Origin: Verrucomicrobia bacterium Tous-C9LFEB
Lineage (GTDB): Bacteria > Verrucomicrobiota > Verrucomicrobiia > Methylacidiphilales > UBA1321
Length of the DNA stretch: 64,000 nt
Reading direction: 5' to 3'
Assembly (NCBI GenBank): GCA_002304345.1
Contig: NEUU01000002.1
Coordinates: forward strand, 1-64,000
The notes below the pieces were generated by a model that made no database searches, was not told the DNA's origin, and was given only the letters and a program-made list of their open reading frames with translations. Position numbers and translations under genes: made by a program. How positions within the stretch are numbered: position 1 is the stretch's first letter; each line of letters starts with the position of its first letter. Shown in pieces: positions 34,177-44,689 of the stretch.

Positions 34177-36588
34177 ATGCTTCTCGAAATCGTGGTTACC
34201 TCCCGTCGCTCTCGTCAACTGATCGTCCAGCCCGAAATACCGTTCCTGAAATGGCTACGGCGCTTCCTGGCCCGCTTGGGCATTACCGGCCTCATGCTGG
34301 TTTTGGTCCCCCTGATCATTTCGATCATGTGGTTGCGCTACTACGGTATGCCGCAGCAGGTGAAGGACTTATTACTTACCGAGCTCGCCCGGCACAATAT
34401 CCACGTCAGTGTCGATCGGTTGCTCCTCGATCCCACGGGCGGGTTGCTCGCCGACCGGCTCACCCTCTACCGCAAGCCCGACCGGCAGCAAATCCTCCTC
34501 CAGATCGACCGCGCCCGCATCGACTTCGCCTGGCTCTCGTGGTGGCAGGGCAAGCCCTTCCTGCAAAGCGCCTCCGTTTCCAACGCTGACGTTTCGTTGC
34601 CCTTTGGCGACAAGGAGACCATCGACTTCCGGCAAGTGAACGCCAAGTTCAACCTCACCTCCACCGGACTCGACGTCGTCAGTGCCGAGGCGCGGTTGCT
34701 CAACATCCAGCTCCTGCTCCAGGGCCGCATTCGCTTCAAGGCGCTCCCCGCGCAGGGCAAGGAACTCACCGCCGAGGAGAAGGCCCGTCGCGACGCTCTC
34801 TGGCGCAAGATCGAGGATTACGCCGGAGAAATCGAGACGGAACGACCGATCAAGCTGCAGGGCGAATTCGATATTTCCGCCACCGAACCGGCCACCTCCA
34901 CCGCGCAGGTCGCCCTGTTCACCCGCTTTGCCCGCTGGCGCGGCGTGCAGGTCAATGAACTCGGTCTCACCGCCAAGCTCGCCGATGGCGTGCTCACGCT
35001 CGATGATCTTCACGTACGCCTCGCGCGGGGTGAATTCAGCCTCTACGGCCAATGGCACGTCACCGAGACCAAGGCGCAGCTCGAGTTCAGCTCCAATCTC
35101 GACTTCACGCCGCTCGCTCCCGCCTTCGAACCGCGCTGGCGCGACGCCCTCTACAAACTCAACTTTGATTCCCTCCCGCAAATTTCCGGCCGTTGCGACC
35201 TAGACTGGACGGAGAAGTTCAACCTCAGCGTGAACCTCGATCTCGACTGGCGCAACTTCACCTACGGTTCCACCACGTTCGAAAAATTCAGTCTCGCCCT
35301 CGCCTACGACGGCCACCGGCTTCTCGTTCCCGATGCCCAACTCCTCACCGGCAACGGCGCGCTCAATCTCGAAGTCTATTACGACGGCAACCTGCCCCAA
35401 GCCAAGGCCCGGCTCACCAGCACGATTGATCCCACCGTCTTCACCGGTCTTTTCGGTGACGGTGCCGACCGATTCCTCAACAGTTGCCGACTCCCGCAGA
35501 AGGGCCCCATCCTCAGCCTCACCGCCAGCGGCACGAGCTTGAAGCTGGAAGACCTTCTTATCAAAGGTTCGGTGACTCTCGGCCAATTTTTCTACAAGAA
35601 CATTGAGTTCAAGGAAGCCACCTCCAACTTCACCGTGGAGAATCTCAAACTCACGCTCCCCGATCTCAAGGTCAAACGCACGGAGGGGCAGGCCACCGGC
35701 GGCATCATCTACGATTTCAAAAACCGCACCGCGCAGCTCGTCAAATTCGTCACCAATCTCAACGTCATCGAAGTCGCCCCCGTCCTCGGTGGCAAGTTCC
35801 CGCAATACGTGAATCCCTATCAGTTCTCCGCGCCGCCCACGCTGAAAGTCGACGGTCTTGTCGATCTCCAGGACACCAAGGCCAAGCTCGACACCAACCT
35901 CACCGTCGATATCGATTCCAGCGCGACGATGAAATGGCGGCTCTTCAAAGTCGACTTTGTCTTCACCAAACCCAAGGGCCGGCTCAAGTTCGTCGACCGT
36001 CATCTCACCGTCAGCATTTTCCAAAGCGAACTCTTCAGCGGCGGCTTCAATGGCGTTCTGGAAATGGATATCTCCAAGCCGAAGGCGGACTACAATGTCA
36101 CCTTCGCCATGACCAATGCCGATTTCGCCAAGCTCATGAAGATCGTTTTCAACTCCGACGGCACCACCGGCACGCTCAACGGTAAGACCACCTTCAGCGG
36201 CACCCTCGACGATCTGGAAAGCATCAATGGCACCGGCGAAATGACCATCACCGACGGCTACCTCACCTCCATCCCCTTCCTCGGCGGACTCTCGAGCGTG
36301 CTCAATGCCGTGATCCCCAATTTCGGTTTTGCCAAAGCCAATCGCGCCCGCGCCAATTTCATCCTCGCCAAGGGCTACATCGAAACGCGCGACCTCGAAA
36401 TTTACAGCAGCAACTTCACCCTCATCGGCAATGGCCGTTACCAATTCATCGACGACGACGTCGACCTCAACATCCGCGCCAACGTCCGCGGCATTGTCGG
36501 CCTGCTCCTCTTCCCCGTCAGCAAACTGTTCGAATACCACGGGAGCGGCTCTCTCAAATCCGTGAAGTGGGTTCCGGCCAATTTCTGA
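34177..36588 (+). CDS. AsmA-like / AsmA-family envelope protein
   Basis: This is an 803-residue protein with one N-terminal membrane helix (ITGLMLVLVPLIISIMWL, residues ~35-55) and a long beta-rich periplasmic part. It has the repetitive pattern of AsmA/TamB/DUF3971-type bridge proteins: VDRLLLDPTGGLLADRLTLY near the start, repeated LxLxDLxVxxxxGxxxG units, and near the C-terminus TLNGKTTFSGTLDDLESINGTGEM with YLTSIPFLGGLSSVLNAVIP, which matches the AsmA C-terminal domain. Family members are thought to move lipids or help outer-membrane assembly. It stands alone between feoA (divergent) and upp. Confidence 0.8.
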   Translation: MLLEIVVTSRRSRQLIVQPEIPFLKWLRRFLARLGITGLMLVLVPLIISIMWLRYYGMPQQVKDLLLTELARHNIHVSVDRLLLDPTGGLLADRLTLYRKPDRQQILLQIDRARIDFAWLSWWQGKPFLQSASVSNADVSLPFGDKETIDFRQVNAKFNLTSTGLDVVSAEARLLNIQLLLQGRIRFKALPAQGKELTAEEKARRDALWRKIEDYAGEIETERPIKLQGEFDISATEPATSTAQVALFTRFARWRGVQVNELGLTAKLADGVLTLDDLHVRLARGEFSLYGQWHVTETKAQLEFSSNLDFTPLAPAFEPRWRDALYKLNFDSLPQISGRCDLDWTEKFNLSVNLDLDWRNFTYGSTTFEKFSLALAYDGHRLLVPDAQLLTGNGALNLEVYYDGNLPQAKARLTSTIDPTVFTGLFGDGADRFLNSCRLPQKGPILSLTASGTSLKLEDLLIKGSVTLGQFFYKNIEFKEATSNFTVENLKLTLPDLKVKRTEGQATGGIIYDFKNRTAQLVKFVTNLNVIEVAPVLGGKFPQYVNPYQFSAPPTLKVDGLVDLQDTKAKLDTNLTVDIDSSATMKWRLFKVDFVFTKPKGRLKFVDRHLTVSIFQSELFSGGFNGVLEMDISKPKADYNVTFAMTNADFAKLMKIVFNSDGTTGTLNGKTTFSGTLDDLESINGTGEMTITDGYLTSIPFLGGLSSVLNAVIPNFGFAKANRARANFILAKGYIETRDLEIYSSNFTLIGNGRYQFIDDDVDLNIRANVRGIVGLLLFPVSKLFEYHGSGSLKSVKWVPANF

Positions 36589-36593
36589 GTACC

Positions 36594-36633
36594 TTTGACG
36601 AAATGGATTTCAAATTCCGTTCATTTCGTTAAA
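36594..36633. repeat. Short degenerate AT-rich inverted repeat before upp
   Basis: TTTGACGAAATG at the left and CATTTCGTTAAA at the right are reverse complements with one mismatch. The words resemble the 24554 and 60600 elements. The right arm ends 15 bases before the upp start. Confidence 0.6.
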
Positions 36634-36648
36634 CCTGCCCTACCCCGC

Positions 36649-37293
36649 ATGAACACCACCCACGACCGCCTCGAAATCATCACCCACCCGGTGGCCCAAC
36701 AACTTCTCACCCGCCTGCGCGACCAAGTCACGCCCCCCTCGGAATTCGCCGCGGCGCTCGCGCTCCTCTCCCGCTTCATCGCTCATGCCGCCTCCGCCCA
36801 TCTGCCCCTGAAGGAAATTTCCGTCACCACCCCACTCGAAACCACCACTGGCGTCACCCTCGCCCAACCGGTCGCCCTCGTCCCCATTCTGCGGGCCGGA
36901 CTCGGTTTGATGGATGGATTTCTTGCCCTCTTCCCGCATGCGGCGGTGGGACACATCGGATTGGCTCGCGACGAAAAAACGCTGCTTCCCCGCACCTATC
37001 TGGAAAAATTCCCGGCCCTGCTCGGACCGCGCATTATCTTCGTGCTCGATCCTATGCTCGCGACCGGCGGCAGCGCGTCCTACGCGTTGAAGCAGCTCAA
37101 ACTGGCCGGAGCCAGGAATCTCATTCTCTGCTCCGTGCTCGCCGCGCCGGAAGGCGTCGCACGGCTCGCCCAGGATCACCCGGAAGTACCGATCATCACC
37201 GCTGCACTGGATCGCCAGCTCAATGAACGCGGCTACATCCTGCCCGGCCTCGGCGATGCGGGAGACCGTCTCTGCGGCACGCTGGATGTGTGA
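36649..37293 (+). CDS. upp: Uracil phosphoribosyltransferase
   Basis: This is a 214-residue protein of family length. The start at 36649 gives MNTTHDRLEIITHPVAQQLL, the normal opening (short N-terminal extension before HP). Motifs: VALVPILRAGLGLMDGFL, PRTYLEKFPALL, PRPP-binding loop VLDPMLATGGSASYAL, and ALDRQLNERGYILPGLGDAGDR for uracil binding. It converts uracil and PRPP to UMP (pyrimidine salvage). It is followed by a REPIN-like element. Confidence 0.95.
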   Translation: MNTTHDRLEIITHPVAQQLLTRLRDQVTPPSEFAAALALLSRFIAHAASAHLPLKEISVTTPLETTTGVTLAQPVALVPILRAGLGLMDGFLALFPHAAVGHIGLARDEKTLLPRTYLEKFPALLGPRIIFVLDPMLATGGSASYALKQLKLAGARNLILCSVLAAPEGVARLAQDHPEVPIITAALDRQLNERGYILPGLGDAGDRLCGTLDV

Positions 37294-37340
37294 GGCGAGC
37301 TGATTTCGAGCTCCTTGTTGTATCCTAAAGCATCCCAGCC

Positions 37341-37471
37341 GATCCTTCGACAAGCTCAGGATGACGTGGAATGAAGGTAATGTTTTGGAGTATTTTCCAC
37401 TCTTACCAGAACTCCTCGCTACCACTAGAGATTACTCCCCCAACCCGTCATCCTGAGCTTGTCGAAGGATC
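37341..37471. repeat. REPIN-like element, complete copy (131 bp)
   Basis: Inverted terminal motifs of 25 bases (37341-37365, GATCCTTCGACAAGCTCAGG...; 37447-37471) flank 81 bases of interior. The same termini bound the 55141-55270 element, and the interior begins in both with GTGGAATGAAG. The terminal word is a well-known dispersed palindromic-repeat sequence in many bacteria. Confidence 0.85.
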
Positions 37472-37523
37472 AGTAGGGAAGCCTCTCGATCTGTCATCAT
37501 CGACAGATTGATTGGAATCAGCC

Positions 37524-39116
37524 CTAGGCTTTAACCATCGTCTGGCGGGACCGATCGGAAGACCAATCCACCGCAGCGGTGGACGGCGGGGAGGAAGACT
37601 TCGGTGAAACCTTTACGGAAGCGCCCAGCTTACCCTCACCCTTCACCAGCACCTGCAAGCGCACGGCCACGCCGTTGATATCCCCGGCTTGAGCCCGGAG
37701 CTCTTCCGTGGCTGCCGCGCTTTCTTCCGCACCCGCCGCATTGGCTTGCGTGACCTGATCCATCGCGCTCAACGCACCGTTCACCTGACCGATGCCCAGA
37801 TTCTGTTTCTGGCAGGCGCTGGAAATTTCCCCCACGATCTCATCAACCTGCCGGACCTGTTCGACAATGGCCAGCAGGCTGGCATTCACCATCTCCGCCG
37901 TCTTGTTGATGTTCGCCAGATCATCCGAAACCTTTTCGGTGACGTCCATCCCGCGATGACTGCTGTCGCTCGACTCCTTGATCATCTGCGCGGTTTCCTT
38001 CGCGGCATCCGCACTGCGCCGGGCCAGGGCCCGCACCTCGTCGGCCACGACGGCAAAGCCCGCGCCGGATTCACCCGCCCGCGCCGCTTCCACCGCCGCA
38101 TTGATCGAAAGGATGTTCGTTTGAAAGGCAATCTCATCGATGGTCTTCATGATCTGCGTGATCGCGGAACTAGAGGAACTGATCTTGTCCATCGCCAGTC
38201 GTAATTCCTGTGAAGAGTGCGCGATGGCATGCAACGCCTCCGTCATCGAGTTGACATCCCGGGCCGCTTTTTCGGCCGCCATGCGGCCCTCGCCCGCCAT
38301 TTGCTTGGCCTGCTCCGCGCTGGTCGCGTTACGGCGCGTCATGCCCAACATCTCCTCCATGGAAGCGCTCGTCTCCTGCAGCGAAGCGGCCTGTTGCGTG
38401 GCCCCCTCCGCAACGGACCGACTGGCATTCGAGACCTTGTGCGAACTTTCATCCAGCTCCTGGCTTGAATTCGCCAGCAGATCGGAGATGCCTTGCAGTT
38501 GACCGGCGATAAAACATTTCAAGCGCCAGCCCGCGAAAAAGAGCGCCAATACAATCACGCCCACAATACCCGACAGCCCGAGCATGGCCTCGCGGCGTTT
38601 CTCCTGCGCCGCCGCAAGCTGTGTTTCGGTTTCCTTTTGCACCGAGACGTAGTAGTTGCGAATCTCATCGGAAATTTCGTTGAATTTCTGCGTGTACTCC
38701 CCATTGAGTCGCTCGTAAGCCAGCCCATTATTGCCCAGAAGAAAGGCTTCCAGCACCGACTTCTGATTCGTGACGAGCACCGCGAATTTCGACTGCAACA
38801 AGGCCGCCCGCGCCCCGGCTTTGGCAATGTGTTGGAGTGCATTCTTCTGCCGGACTTCCACGTCTGCCACCACCTTCTCGATGACATCCGGATCTTTCTC
38901 TCGCAGGACAACCTGCAGCCCGCGCTGGATGCCGGAGATCTCCTCCTGCAAACGATTCGCCCCACTCAGTTCCGTCAAGGCCGCGCGTGTCAGCGCCGCC
39001 GATTCCCGCAAGGCCTGCATTTGCTGCCAGTAAAACAGGCAGGAGACAACCAAGGTCATCGCTGCACAGGTGGACATAAAGAGCAGCAATTGCCGCGGGA
39101 GACTGATTCGCTTCAT
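37524..39116 (-). CDS. Methyl-accepting chemotaxis protein with helical sensor
   Basis: This is a 530-residue receptor. The start at 39116 gives [20 protein letters not shown], leading directly into membrane helix 1. A ~150-residue periplasmic helical domain (4HB-like) and helix 2 ([17 protein letters not shown], ~185-205) follow. The signalling domain has the tip [20 protein letters not shown], i.e. Ser-Ile in place of the usual Ala-Leu. No HAMP is clear. It lies downstream of the periplasmic sensor-like gene at 39199-39747 (82-base gap with a hairpin), so the two may work together. Confidence 0.93.
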   Translation of the reverse strand: MKRISLPRQLLLFMSTCAAMTLVVSCLFYWQQMQALRESAALTRAALTELSGANRLQEEISGIQRGLQVVLREKDPDVIEKVVADVEVRQKNALQHIAKAGARAALLQSKFAVLVTNQKSVLEAFLLGNNGLAYERLNGEYTQKFNEISDEIRNYYVSVQKETETQLAAAQEKRREAMLGLSGIVGVIVLALFFAGWRLKCFIAGQLQGISDLLANSSQELDESSHKVSNASRSVAEGATQQAASLQETSASMEEMLGMTRRNATSAEQAKQMAGEGRMAAEKAARDVNSMTEALHAIAHSSQELRLAMDKISSSSSAITQIMKTIDEIAFQTNILSINAAVEAARAGESGAGFAVVADEVRALARRSADAAKETAQMIKESSDSSHRGMDVTEKVSDDLANINKTAEMVNASLLAIVEQVRQVDEIVGEISSACQKQNLGIGQVNGALSAMDQVTQANAAGAEESAAATEELRAQAGDINGVAVRLQVLVKGEGKLGASVKVSPKSSSPPSTAAVDWSSDRSRQTMVKA

Positions 39117-39161
39117 AAGCGGAAACACCGTGTAGAATTTTGATCGCAACAAAGAGGACGC

Positions 39162-39180
39162 GCCTCCCCGAAGGGGAGGC
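39162..39180. repeat. GC-rich hairpin with GAA loop
   Basis: GCCTCCCC GAA GGGGAGGC; a second GGGAGGCGC follows at 39182-39190 that can pair with 39160-39168 instead. It lies between the 39199-39747 gene and the chemoreceptor gene on the same strand and may act as attenuator or processing site. It has the three-base loop seen elsewhere. Confidence 0.65.
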
Positions 39181-39198
39181 AGGGAGGCGCGCTGAAAG

Positions 39199-39747
39199 TC
39201 AAAGCTTGGAGAGAGCGAGCCCCACCACCAGTGACCCCACCGGTTGACCGCCCTCGAGAATGGGCACGGATACCTGAACCTGCTGCAGTCCGGTAGATTC
39301 ATCCACCTCGACCGCTCCCTGCCACGTCTTGCCACTCATGGGGAGATCATGCTTCGGCTTGCCCTTGTGACTCCAACCGGTCGTCTTGCCCAAGAACGCC
39401 ACTTTGAGACCGTCACTGCCGTTGACAAACGCCTCGGCGATCTCCGGCGATTTCTTGCTCTTGAGAAATTGACCTGCCGTGTTCGTGCTAAAGCTGCGCA
39501 CAAAGGGATCGAGAATCGTCAACGTTTTCCACGTGTCCTGCGTCATCGCTGCGTCTGCCGCTGGCAACGCCGTATTGTGTGCCACGACGGCCTTCACCAA
39601 AGCCGGATCACTGGCCCACGCTTGAATTTCTTTCACCTTGGCATCCACTTTCGCCTGCACCGCAGTATCGAGACCCTCCGCGTGAACAGTGAAGATGGCT
39701 CCCAGAAACAACCCCAGTATGCATAAATTTCCCACGTGCTTTTTCAT
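39199..39747 (-). CDS. Periplasmic single-Cache (PDC-like) sensor protein
   Basis: This is a 182-residue protein with signal peptide ([16 protein letters not shown], cleavage near residue 23) and no other membrane segment. The mature part starts with a helix ([21 protein letters not shown]), like the N-terminal helix of Cache domains, then [20 protein letters not shown] and [20 protein letters not shown], the typical Cache ending usually found just before membrane helix 2 of receptors. Here the domain is free. It probably binds a small ligand in the periplasm and may present it to the neighbouring receptor, which has no Cache domain of its own. Confidence 0.78.
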   Translation of the reverse strand: MKKHVGNLCILGLFLGAIFTVHAEGLDTAVQAKVDAKVKEIQAWASDPALVKAVVAHNTALPAADAAMTQDTWKTLTILDPFVRSFSTNTAGQFLKSKKSPEIAEAFVNGSDGLKVAFLGKTTGWSHKGKPKHDLPMSGKTWQGAVEVDESTGLQQVQVSVPILEGGQPVGSLVVGLALSKL

Positions 39748-40028
39748 AGTCGTATCAGGCTCATCGGATAAGCTTGAGTTGACTTAAGTATTAAGTATCA
39801 CACTACGCCCCAACTCGGAACATATCACCCTCTCTAATTGCGACAAAACGACGCCCCCGCTTTTTCACTGAGACAATATGCCACCATCGCGAGCAAAGCT
39901 TCGCTTCAGGCTTTGCGCTCTAGGCCATTGATGCTACGGTATTAAAGACGTCTTATCCTCTGTTGCATCTCCTCTCCTCGAGTGGCCCAGTTCATGCACC
40001 TTCTAAAACAGATAGAAACTAAAACATT

Positions 40029-42641
40029 ATGGACCTCAGCAAATTCACCGAAAAAGCTCAAGTCGCCCTTTCCGAAGCACAGGACAGCGCCGTGCGTTAT
40101 GGCCATCAAGGCATCGACGTCGAGCATGTCCTCGCCGCGCTCCTGAAACAGGAAGGCGGTCTCGCTCCGCGCCTGCTGGAACGCGCCGGAGTGAACGTGG
40201 AATTGCTCGCCTCGAAACTCGAGGATGAACTCAAGCGCCAGCCGTCCGTCAGCGGCTCGGGCAACATCTATCTCACCCAACGCACCAACCAACTTTACGT
40301 CCGCGCCCAGGACGAAGCGAAGAAACTCAAGGACGAATACACCAGCGTGGAGCATCTCCTGCTCGCCATGCTCAATGAACCCGCCTCCACGCCCATCGGC
40401 AAGATTTTCAAGGAACTCCACCTCACCCGCGCGACGTTCCTCAAGGCCATGATGGAAGTGCGCGGCAACCAACGCGTCACCAGCCAGAATCCAGAATCGA
40501 CCTACGAGGCGCTCGAGAAATATGGCCGCGATCTGACCAAGCTCGCTGCAGCGGGAAAGCTCGATCCGGTCATCGGTCGCGACATGGAAATCCGCCGCAC
40601 CATTCAGGTTCTTTCCCGCCGCACGAAGAACAACCCCGTGCTCATCGGTGAGCCCGGCGTCGGCAAGACCGCCATTGTGGAGGGTCTCGCCCAACGCATC
40701 ATCGCGAAGGACGTCCCGGAAAGCCTGAAGGAAAAAAGCCTGATCTCGCTCGACCTCGGCGCGCTCATTGCCGGTGCCAAGTTCCGGGGCGAATTCGAGG
40801 AACGCCTCAAGGCCGTTCTCCAAGAAATCACCAAGGCCGAAGGGAAGATCATTCTCTTCATCGACGAAATTCACACCATGGTCGGCGCAGGCAAAGCCGA
40901 AGGGGCGATGGATGCCGGGCAGATGCTCAAGCCGATGCTCGCGCGCGGCGAACTGCATTGTATCGGCGCTACCACGCTCGACGAATACCGCAAGTACATC
41001 GAGAAAGATGCCGCGCTGGAGCGCCGTTTCCAACCGGTGATGGTGAACGAGCCAAGCGTCGAAGATACCATTTCCATTTTGCGCGGCCTGAGCCAGCGCT
41101 ATGAGATTCACCACGGCGTGCGCATTCAGGACGCCGCGCTCGTCGCCGCCGCCACGCTCTCGCACCGCTATATTTCCGACCGGTTTCTACCGGACAAAGC
41201 CATTGACCTTATCGACGAATCCGCCGCCAAGCTGCGCACGGAAATCGAGAGCATGCCGGAGGAACTCGAAAATCTCGAGCGCCGCATCATGCAGCTCGAG
41301 ATCGAGCGCGAAGCCTTGCGCAAGGAAAAGGACGAATCGTCCAAGAACCGGCTGAAGGATCTGGAAAAAGAACTCGCGGAATTGAAGAGTTCCCGCAACG
41401 CCCTCAAGGCGCAGTGGACCAGTGAAAAAGAAGCCGTCAACAAGGTCAACGTCCTGCGTGAGGAGCTCGAGAAGGTGCAGCACGAAATCGAGACCGCACA
41501 GCGTCAGTCCGACCTCAGCAAGGTCGCGGAACTCCGCTACGGCAAACTCCCCCAGCTCGAAAAACAAATTAAGGACGAGGAAGAAAAACAGTCCAAGCGC
41601 AGCAACACCGGACGCCTCATTCAGGAGGAAGTCACCCCGGATGAAATCGCCGAGGTGGTCGCCCGCTGGACCGGTGTACCCGTGTCCCGCCTGCTCGAGG
41701 GCGAGAAGGAAAAACTCCTGCGCCTCGATACCATTCTCCACGAACGCGTCATCGGTCAGGACGAAGCCGTCCAAGCCGTCGCCGATGCCGTCATCCGCGC
41801 CCGCTCCGGCTTGAAAGATCCGAAGCGCCCGATCGGTTCCTTCATCTTTCTCGGCCCGACGGGTGTCGGTAAAACCGAACTCGCCCGCGCGCTCGCGGAA
41901 GCCCTCTTCGACAGCGAAGACAACATCGTGCGCATCGACATGTCCGAGTATATGGAGAAGCACACCGTCGCCCGCCTGATCGGAGCGCCCCCCGGCTACA
42001 TCGGTTATGATGAAGGCGGCCAGCTCACCGAAGCCGTCCGCCGCAAGCCGTACTGCGTGGTCCTCTTCGACGAAATCGAAAAAGCCCACAGCGATGTCTT
42101 CAACGTGTTTCTGCAAATCCTCGACGATGGCCGGCTCACCGACAGCCAGGGCCGCACCGTTGATTTCAAGAACACGATCATCATCATGACGTCCAACATC
42201 GCGAGCCCGATCCTCTTGGAAAACCATTCCGAGACTGGCGAAATCTCCGAGAACGTCCGCAAGAAAGTCATGGCCGAACTGCGCCAACATTTCCGCCCGG
42301 AATTCCTGAATCGCGTCGACGAAACCGTCCTGTTCAAGCCGCTCACGCTGGCCGAGATCAAGCAGATCATCGACCTCCAGCTCACCTTGATCCGCCAACG
42401 GCTCGCCCCGCGCTACATCACGCTCGACCTCACCGACGCCGCCCGCGAACTCATCGCCCATGCCGGGTACGATCCCGTGTACGGCGCGCGTCCGCTCAAG
42501 CGTTACCTCCAGCGGCAGATCGAGACCAATCTCTCCCGCAAGTTGCTCGCGGGCGAAGTCACCGACCACTCCGCCGTCACCGTCGACGCGAAGAAAGGCG
42601 AACTCGTCTTCACGTCGAAGCCGGTCACCAAGCCTGCCTAA
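40029..42641 (+). CDS. clpB: ATP-dependent disaggregase ClpB
   Basis: This is an 870-residue full-length ClpB. Two N-terminal Clp repeats, NBD1 with Walker [14 protein letters not shown], a coiled-coil middle domain (about residues 400-530, [20 protein letters not shown]), and NBD2 with Walker [14 protein letters not shown] and [17 protein letters not shown]. The middle domain distinguishes it from ClpA/ClpC. It rescues aggregated proteins with DnaK in the cytoplasm. The 281-base upstream region (39748-40028) contains a GCAAAGC/GCTTTGC hairpin (39893-39916), but no CIRCE element or clear heat-shock promoter was recognised. Confidence 0.98.
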   Translation: MDLSKFTEKAQVALSEAQDSAVRYGHQGIDVEHVLAALLKQEGGLAPRLLERAGVNVELLASKLEDELKRQPSVSGSGNIYLTQRTNQLYVRAQDEAKKLKDEYTSVEHLLLAMLNEPASTPIGKIFKELHLTRATFLKAMMEVRGNQRVTSQNPESTYEALEKYGRDLTKLAAAGKLDPVIGRDMEIRRTIQVLSRRTKNNPVLIGEPGVGKTAIVEGLAQRIIAKDVPESLKEKSLISLDLGALIAGAKFRGEFEERLKAVLQEITKAEGKIILFIDEIHTMVGAGKAEGAMDAGQMLKPMLARGELHCIGATTLDEYRKYIEKDAALERRFQPVMVNEPSVEDTISILRGLSQRYEIHHGVRIQDAALVAAATLSHRYISDRFLPDKAIDLIDESAAKLRTEIESMPEELENLERRIMQLEIEREALRKEKDESSKNRLKDLEKELAELKSSRNALKAQWTSEKEAVNKVNVLREELEKVQHEIETAQRQSDLSKVAELRYGKLPQLEKQIKDEEEKQSKRSNTGRLIQEEVTPDEIAEVVARWTGVPVSRLLEGEKEKLLRLDTILHERVIGQDEAVQAVADAVIRARSGLKDPKRPIGSFIFLGPTGVGKTELARALAEALFDSEDNIVRIDMSEYMEKHTVARLIGAPPGYIGYDEGGQLTEAVRRKPYCVVLFDEIEKAHSDVFNVFLQILDDGRLTDSQGRTVDFKNTIIIMTSNIASPILLENHSETGEISENVRKKVMAELRQHFRPEFLNRVDETVLFKPLTLAEIKQIIDLQLTLIRQRLAPRYITLDLTDAARELIAHAGYDPVYGARPLKRYLQRQIETNLSRKLLAGEVTDHSAVTVDAKKGELVFTSKPVTKPA

Positions 42642-42761
42642 CCGCAGGCTTGTCACTGCGGACAAAGTCCGTTATTAGTCAGATCTATTCACTCGCCTAA
42701 AGGACGAAATTATTTTCGCCTCGGGCTTCTTAAAGCCTGCGTCTTAGGTGGAGCGCTTTTC

Positions 42762-43616
42762 GTGTTTCAGTGGACCGCTACAGCAGGCACAACCGTCGGC
42801 ACATCCACCATTATTCACAGCTACGATTACGCCGACACCTTTACGATGAACGGGACCACCCGCCCGGACTATTCCTTTCCTCAAACGGATGGACTGCTGA
42901 TCGAAAATACTTACGGCCACTCCGCCGTCTCGTGGATCCCCAATACCTGGCGCGTCGTGACCAACACCAGCGCGACCAACGGCCCACTCAACACTTATCC
43001 GGGCGACAATGGCTCCGGTTCCGCCACCGGCGCACTCCAGGGAAATAGCCAAGGCGCGCGCTGGGGCATCAATTACACCTCCGACGGCACCTCCACCGGT
43101 ACGGCCCTGCGCAATACCTTTGCAGTGCAGGTCGATGCGGTATTGACCACGGGTCGAATCGAAATCACCAGCAAATCCTCCGCCAACTCCGCGTTCGACG
43201 GTGCGGGCTCGCTCTCCGTTTTCTTCCGGCCCGAAGGCATCTCCATCTATAACTACGCCCTCAATGAAACGCTTGTCGCCACTGCTCCGGCTGGTTTCAC
43301 TGCCGGCACCTGGCAAAATCTCGCCGTCGTCTTTTCCCCCACCGAACTCAAAATCTATACCAACCAGATTTTCCTACTCTCCGTCGACCTCACCAATGTC
43401 GGCGACCAACACCTCAACTACACCGGCTACAGCCAGCAAGCCGTCGGCTTCGGCTTTCAAACTCCCACTTATGGCGAATGGGCGTGGTTCGATAATTTCC
43501 AAGTCGGCGCCTCCGCTGTCCCGGAACCAAGAGCCATCTGGCTGACTACCTTCGCGACACTTTATTTCCTGTTACTTCGTCGAATTAAATCGAACAGAGC
43601 AGTCCCACTGGTGTAG
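42762..43616 (+). CDS. PEP-CTERM protein with missing canonical start codon
   Basis: From the GTG at 42762 this is 284 residues of Ser/Thr/Gly/Asn-rich beta structure, possibly a concanavalin/laminin-G-like sandwich (LSVFFRPEGISIYNYALNE, FTAGTWQNLAVVFSPTELKIYTN), ending in the sorting signal VPEPRAIW, a hydrophobic helix and LLRRIKSNR. The frame is open upstream back to the clpB stop (42641), and 42714-42785 would encode a good signal peptide (RLGLLKACVLGGALFVFQW). No ATG, GTG or TTG exists in frame upstream of it; ATT at 42687 is the only near-start. Either an unusual start is used or the gene has lost its start. Confidence 0.6.
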   Translation: MFQWTATAGTTVGTSTIIHSYDYADTFTMNGTTRPDYSFPQTDGLLIENTYGHSAVSWIPNTWRVVTNTSATNGPLNTYPGDNGSGSATGALQGNSQGARWGINYTSDGTSTGTALRNTFAVQVDAVLTTGRIEITSKSSANSAFDGAGSLSVFFRPEGISIYNYALNETLVATAPAGFTAGTWQNLAVVFSPTELKIYTNQIFLLSVDLTNVGDQHLNYTGYSQQAVGFGFQTPTYGEWAWFDNFQVGASAVPEPRAIWLTTFATLYFLLLRRIKSNRAVPLV

Positions 43617-43664
43617 AATTTTTACTTTTGAATTTTGCTCGCAACGACGAGCAGTTCGTCAGGT

Positions 43665-44521
43665 CTACCGGTCAATACATCGCTCGCAATACAGAACTAC
43701 GTGCTTAATCGCACGCTTCACCGACAATCTCCGTTTATTCGAATTCCGAGCACCAAGCGGCTCATCACCTCTCAGTTCCGACAGTATCGGATATTTCCTG
43801 AGCGCCATACGTGGCAATATCAAAGGATAATGCTTTTTCCCTGCTATCGTCGCATGGGTACGAGAGGCCATCCCCAATTTCTCCAAAATATGAGAAGCTG
43901 ATTTTCTTGAAAAAAATTGTGCGTGTCCCCATTTGGCACTCCACCCCACTCATCATGTAGCATGATCTGCTTCCAAGCATCCGCATTTGGCGTTAGGAAG
44001 ATCAGAACCCCTTTCTCCGAAAGCAGATCGCTGCATTTCCGCAGATATTCAAAGCGATCAAACACATGCTCAATGACATGTCCGGAAAATATTACATCAA
44101 AAGATTGATCGGATCTAAATGACTCAAACGGTTCGGCGTACACTACCAAGTCGAGTCGCGTTTCCGCGTAGCAGGCAGCCTTCACATCCATCTCTATAGA
44201 AATCACTTCGGCATCGCATCTATCTTCTATTAATTTCGAAAAATATCCAGTAGAAGCTCCAACCTCAAGAAACCGGAATCTTCCCTTCTGCGGAAGGAAG
44301 TTGTGTATCTTTGAATAATAATCCCACGACAGCACCTCATTCTTATGTGCGTCTGTCGCATCCCCCTGCTGTTCGGAATAGGATCTCTCAGGTCGTGGCC
44401 AAACAAAACAATATCCACATGCATTACACCGATAAAAATATGGAGTCGCAGAGAATTGAGTTCGATAGAAACGACTGACTTCACGTCCCTCGCAAATTGG
44501 GCATCTCATATTTTCAGCCAC
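43665..44521 (-). pseudogene. SAM-dependent methyltransferase (Methyltransf_23-like), frameshifted
   Basis: The N-terminal part (from 44521) has a four-Cys zinc-finger-like head (CPICEG...CNACGYCF), then SAM-binding FRFLEVGASTGYFSKLIEDR and IFSGHVIEHVFDRFEYLRKCSDLL. After ...VPNGDTHNFF the frame runs out after 20 unrelated residues (stop at 43844). Adding one A to the A7 run at 43910-43916 (plus strand) restores a family-like continuation, NFFSRKSASHILEKLGM, which runs to a stop at 43665 (about 285 residues). So the gene is either broken, phase-variable or affected by a homopolymer error. It probably modifies a surface sugar; it is divergent from the GT2 gene and lower in GC than neighbours. 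Confidence 0.8.
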
Positions 44522-44689
44522 TTGCCTGGTTTATAGCTCCAGGGAAAAATCCAATCTCAATCTGAGTAAATCAGGACTGCACGGAAATGTGGTTTCATTG
44601 CGTCGTACCACCGCATACTTCATTGTATCTCATGACGATCAGGATAAAAGCTTGAACTCTAATCTCACTAACTGTAGTTACAACGATTG

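Noticed and set aside
37294-37523. Short open frames around the 37 kb repeat
   Set aside because: They read through the REPIN-like element and its inverted ends; no coding signal.
43635-43901. An 88-codon plus-strand frame downstream of the PEP-CTERM gene
   Set aside because: It lies antisense to the restored C-terminal part of the frameshifted methyltransferase and has no motif.
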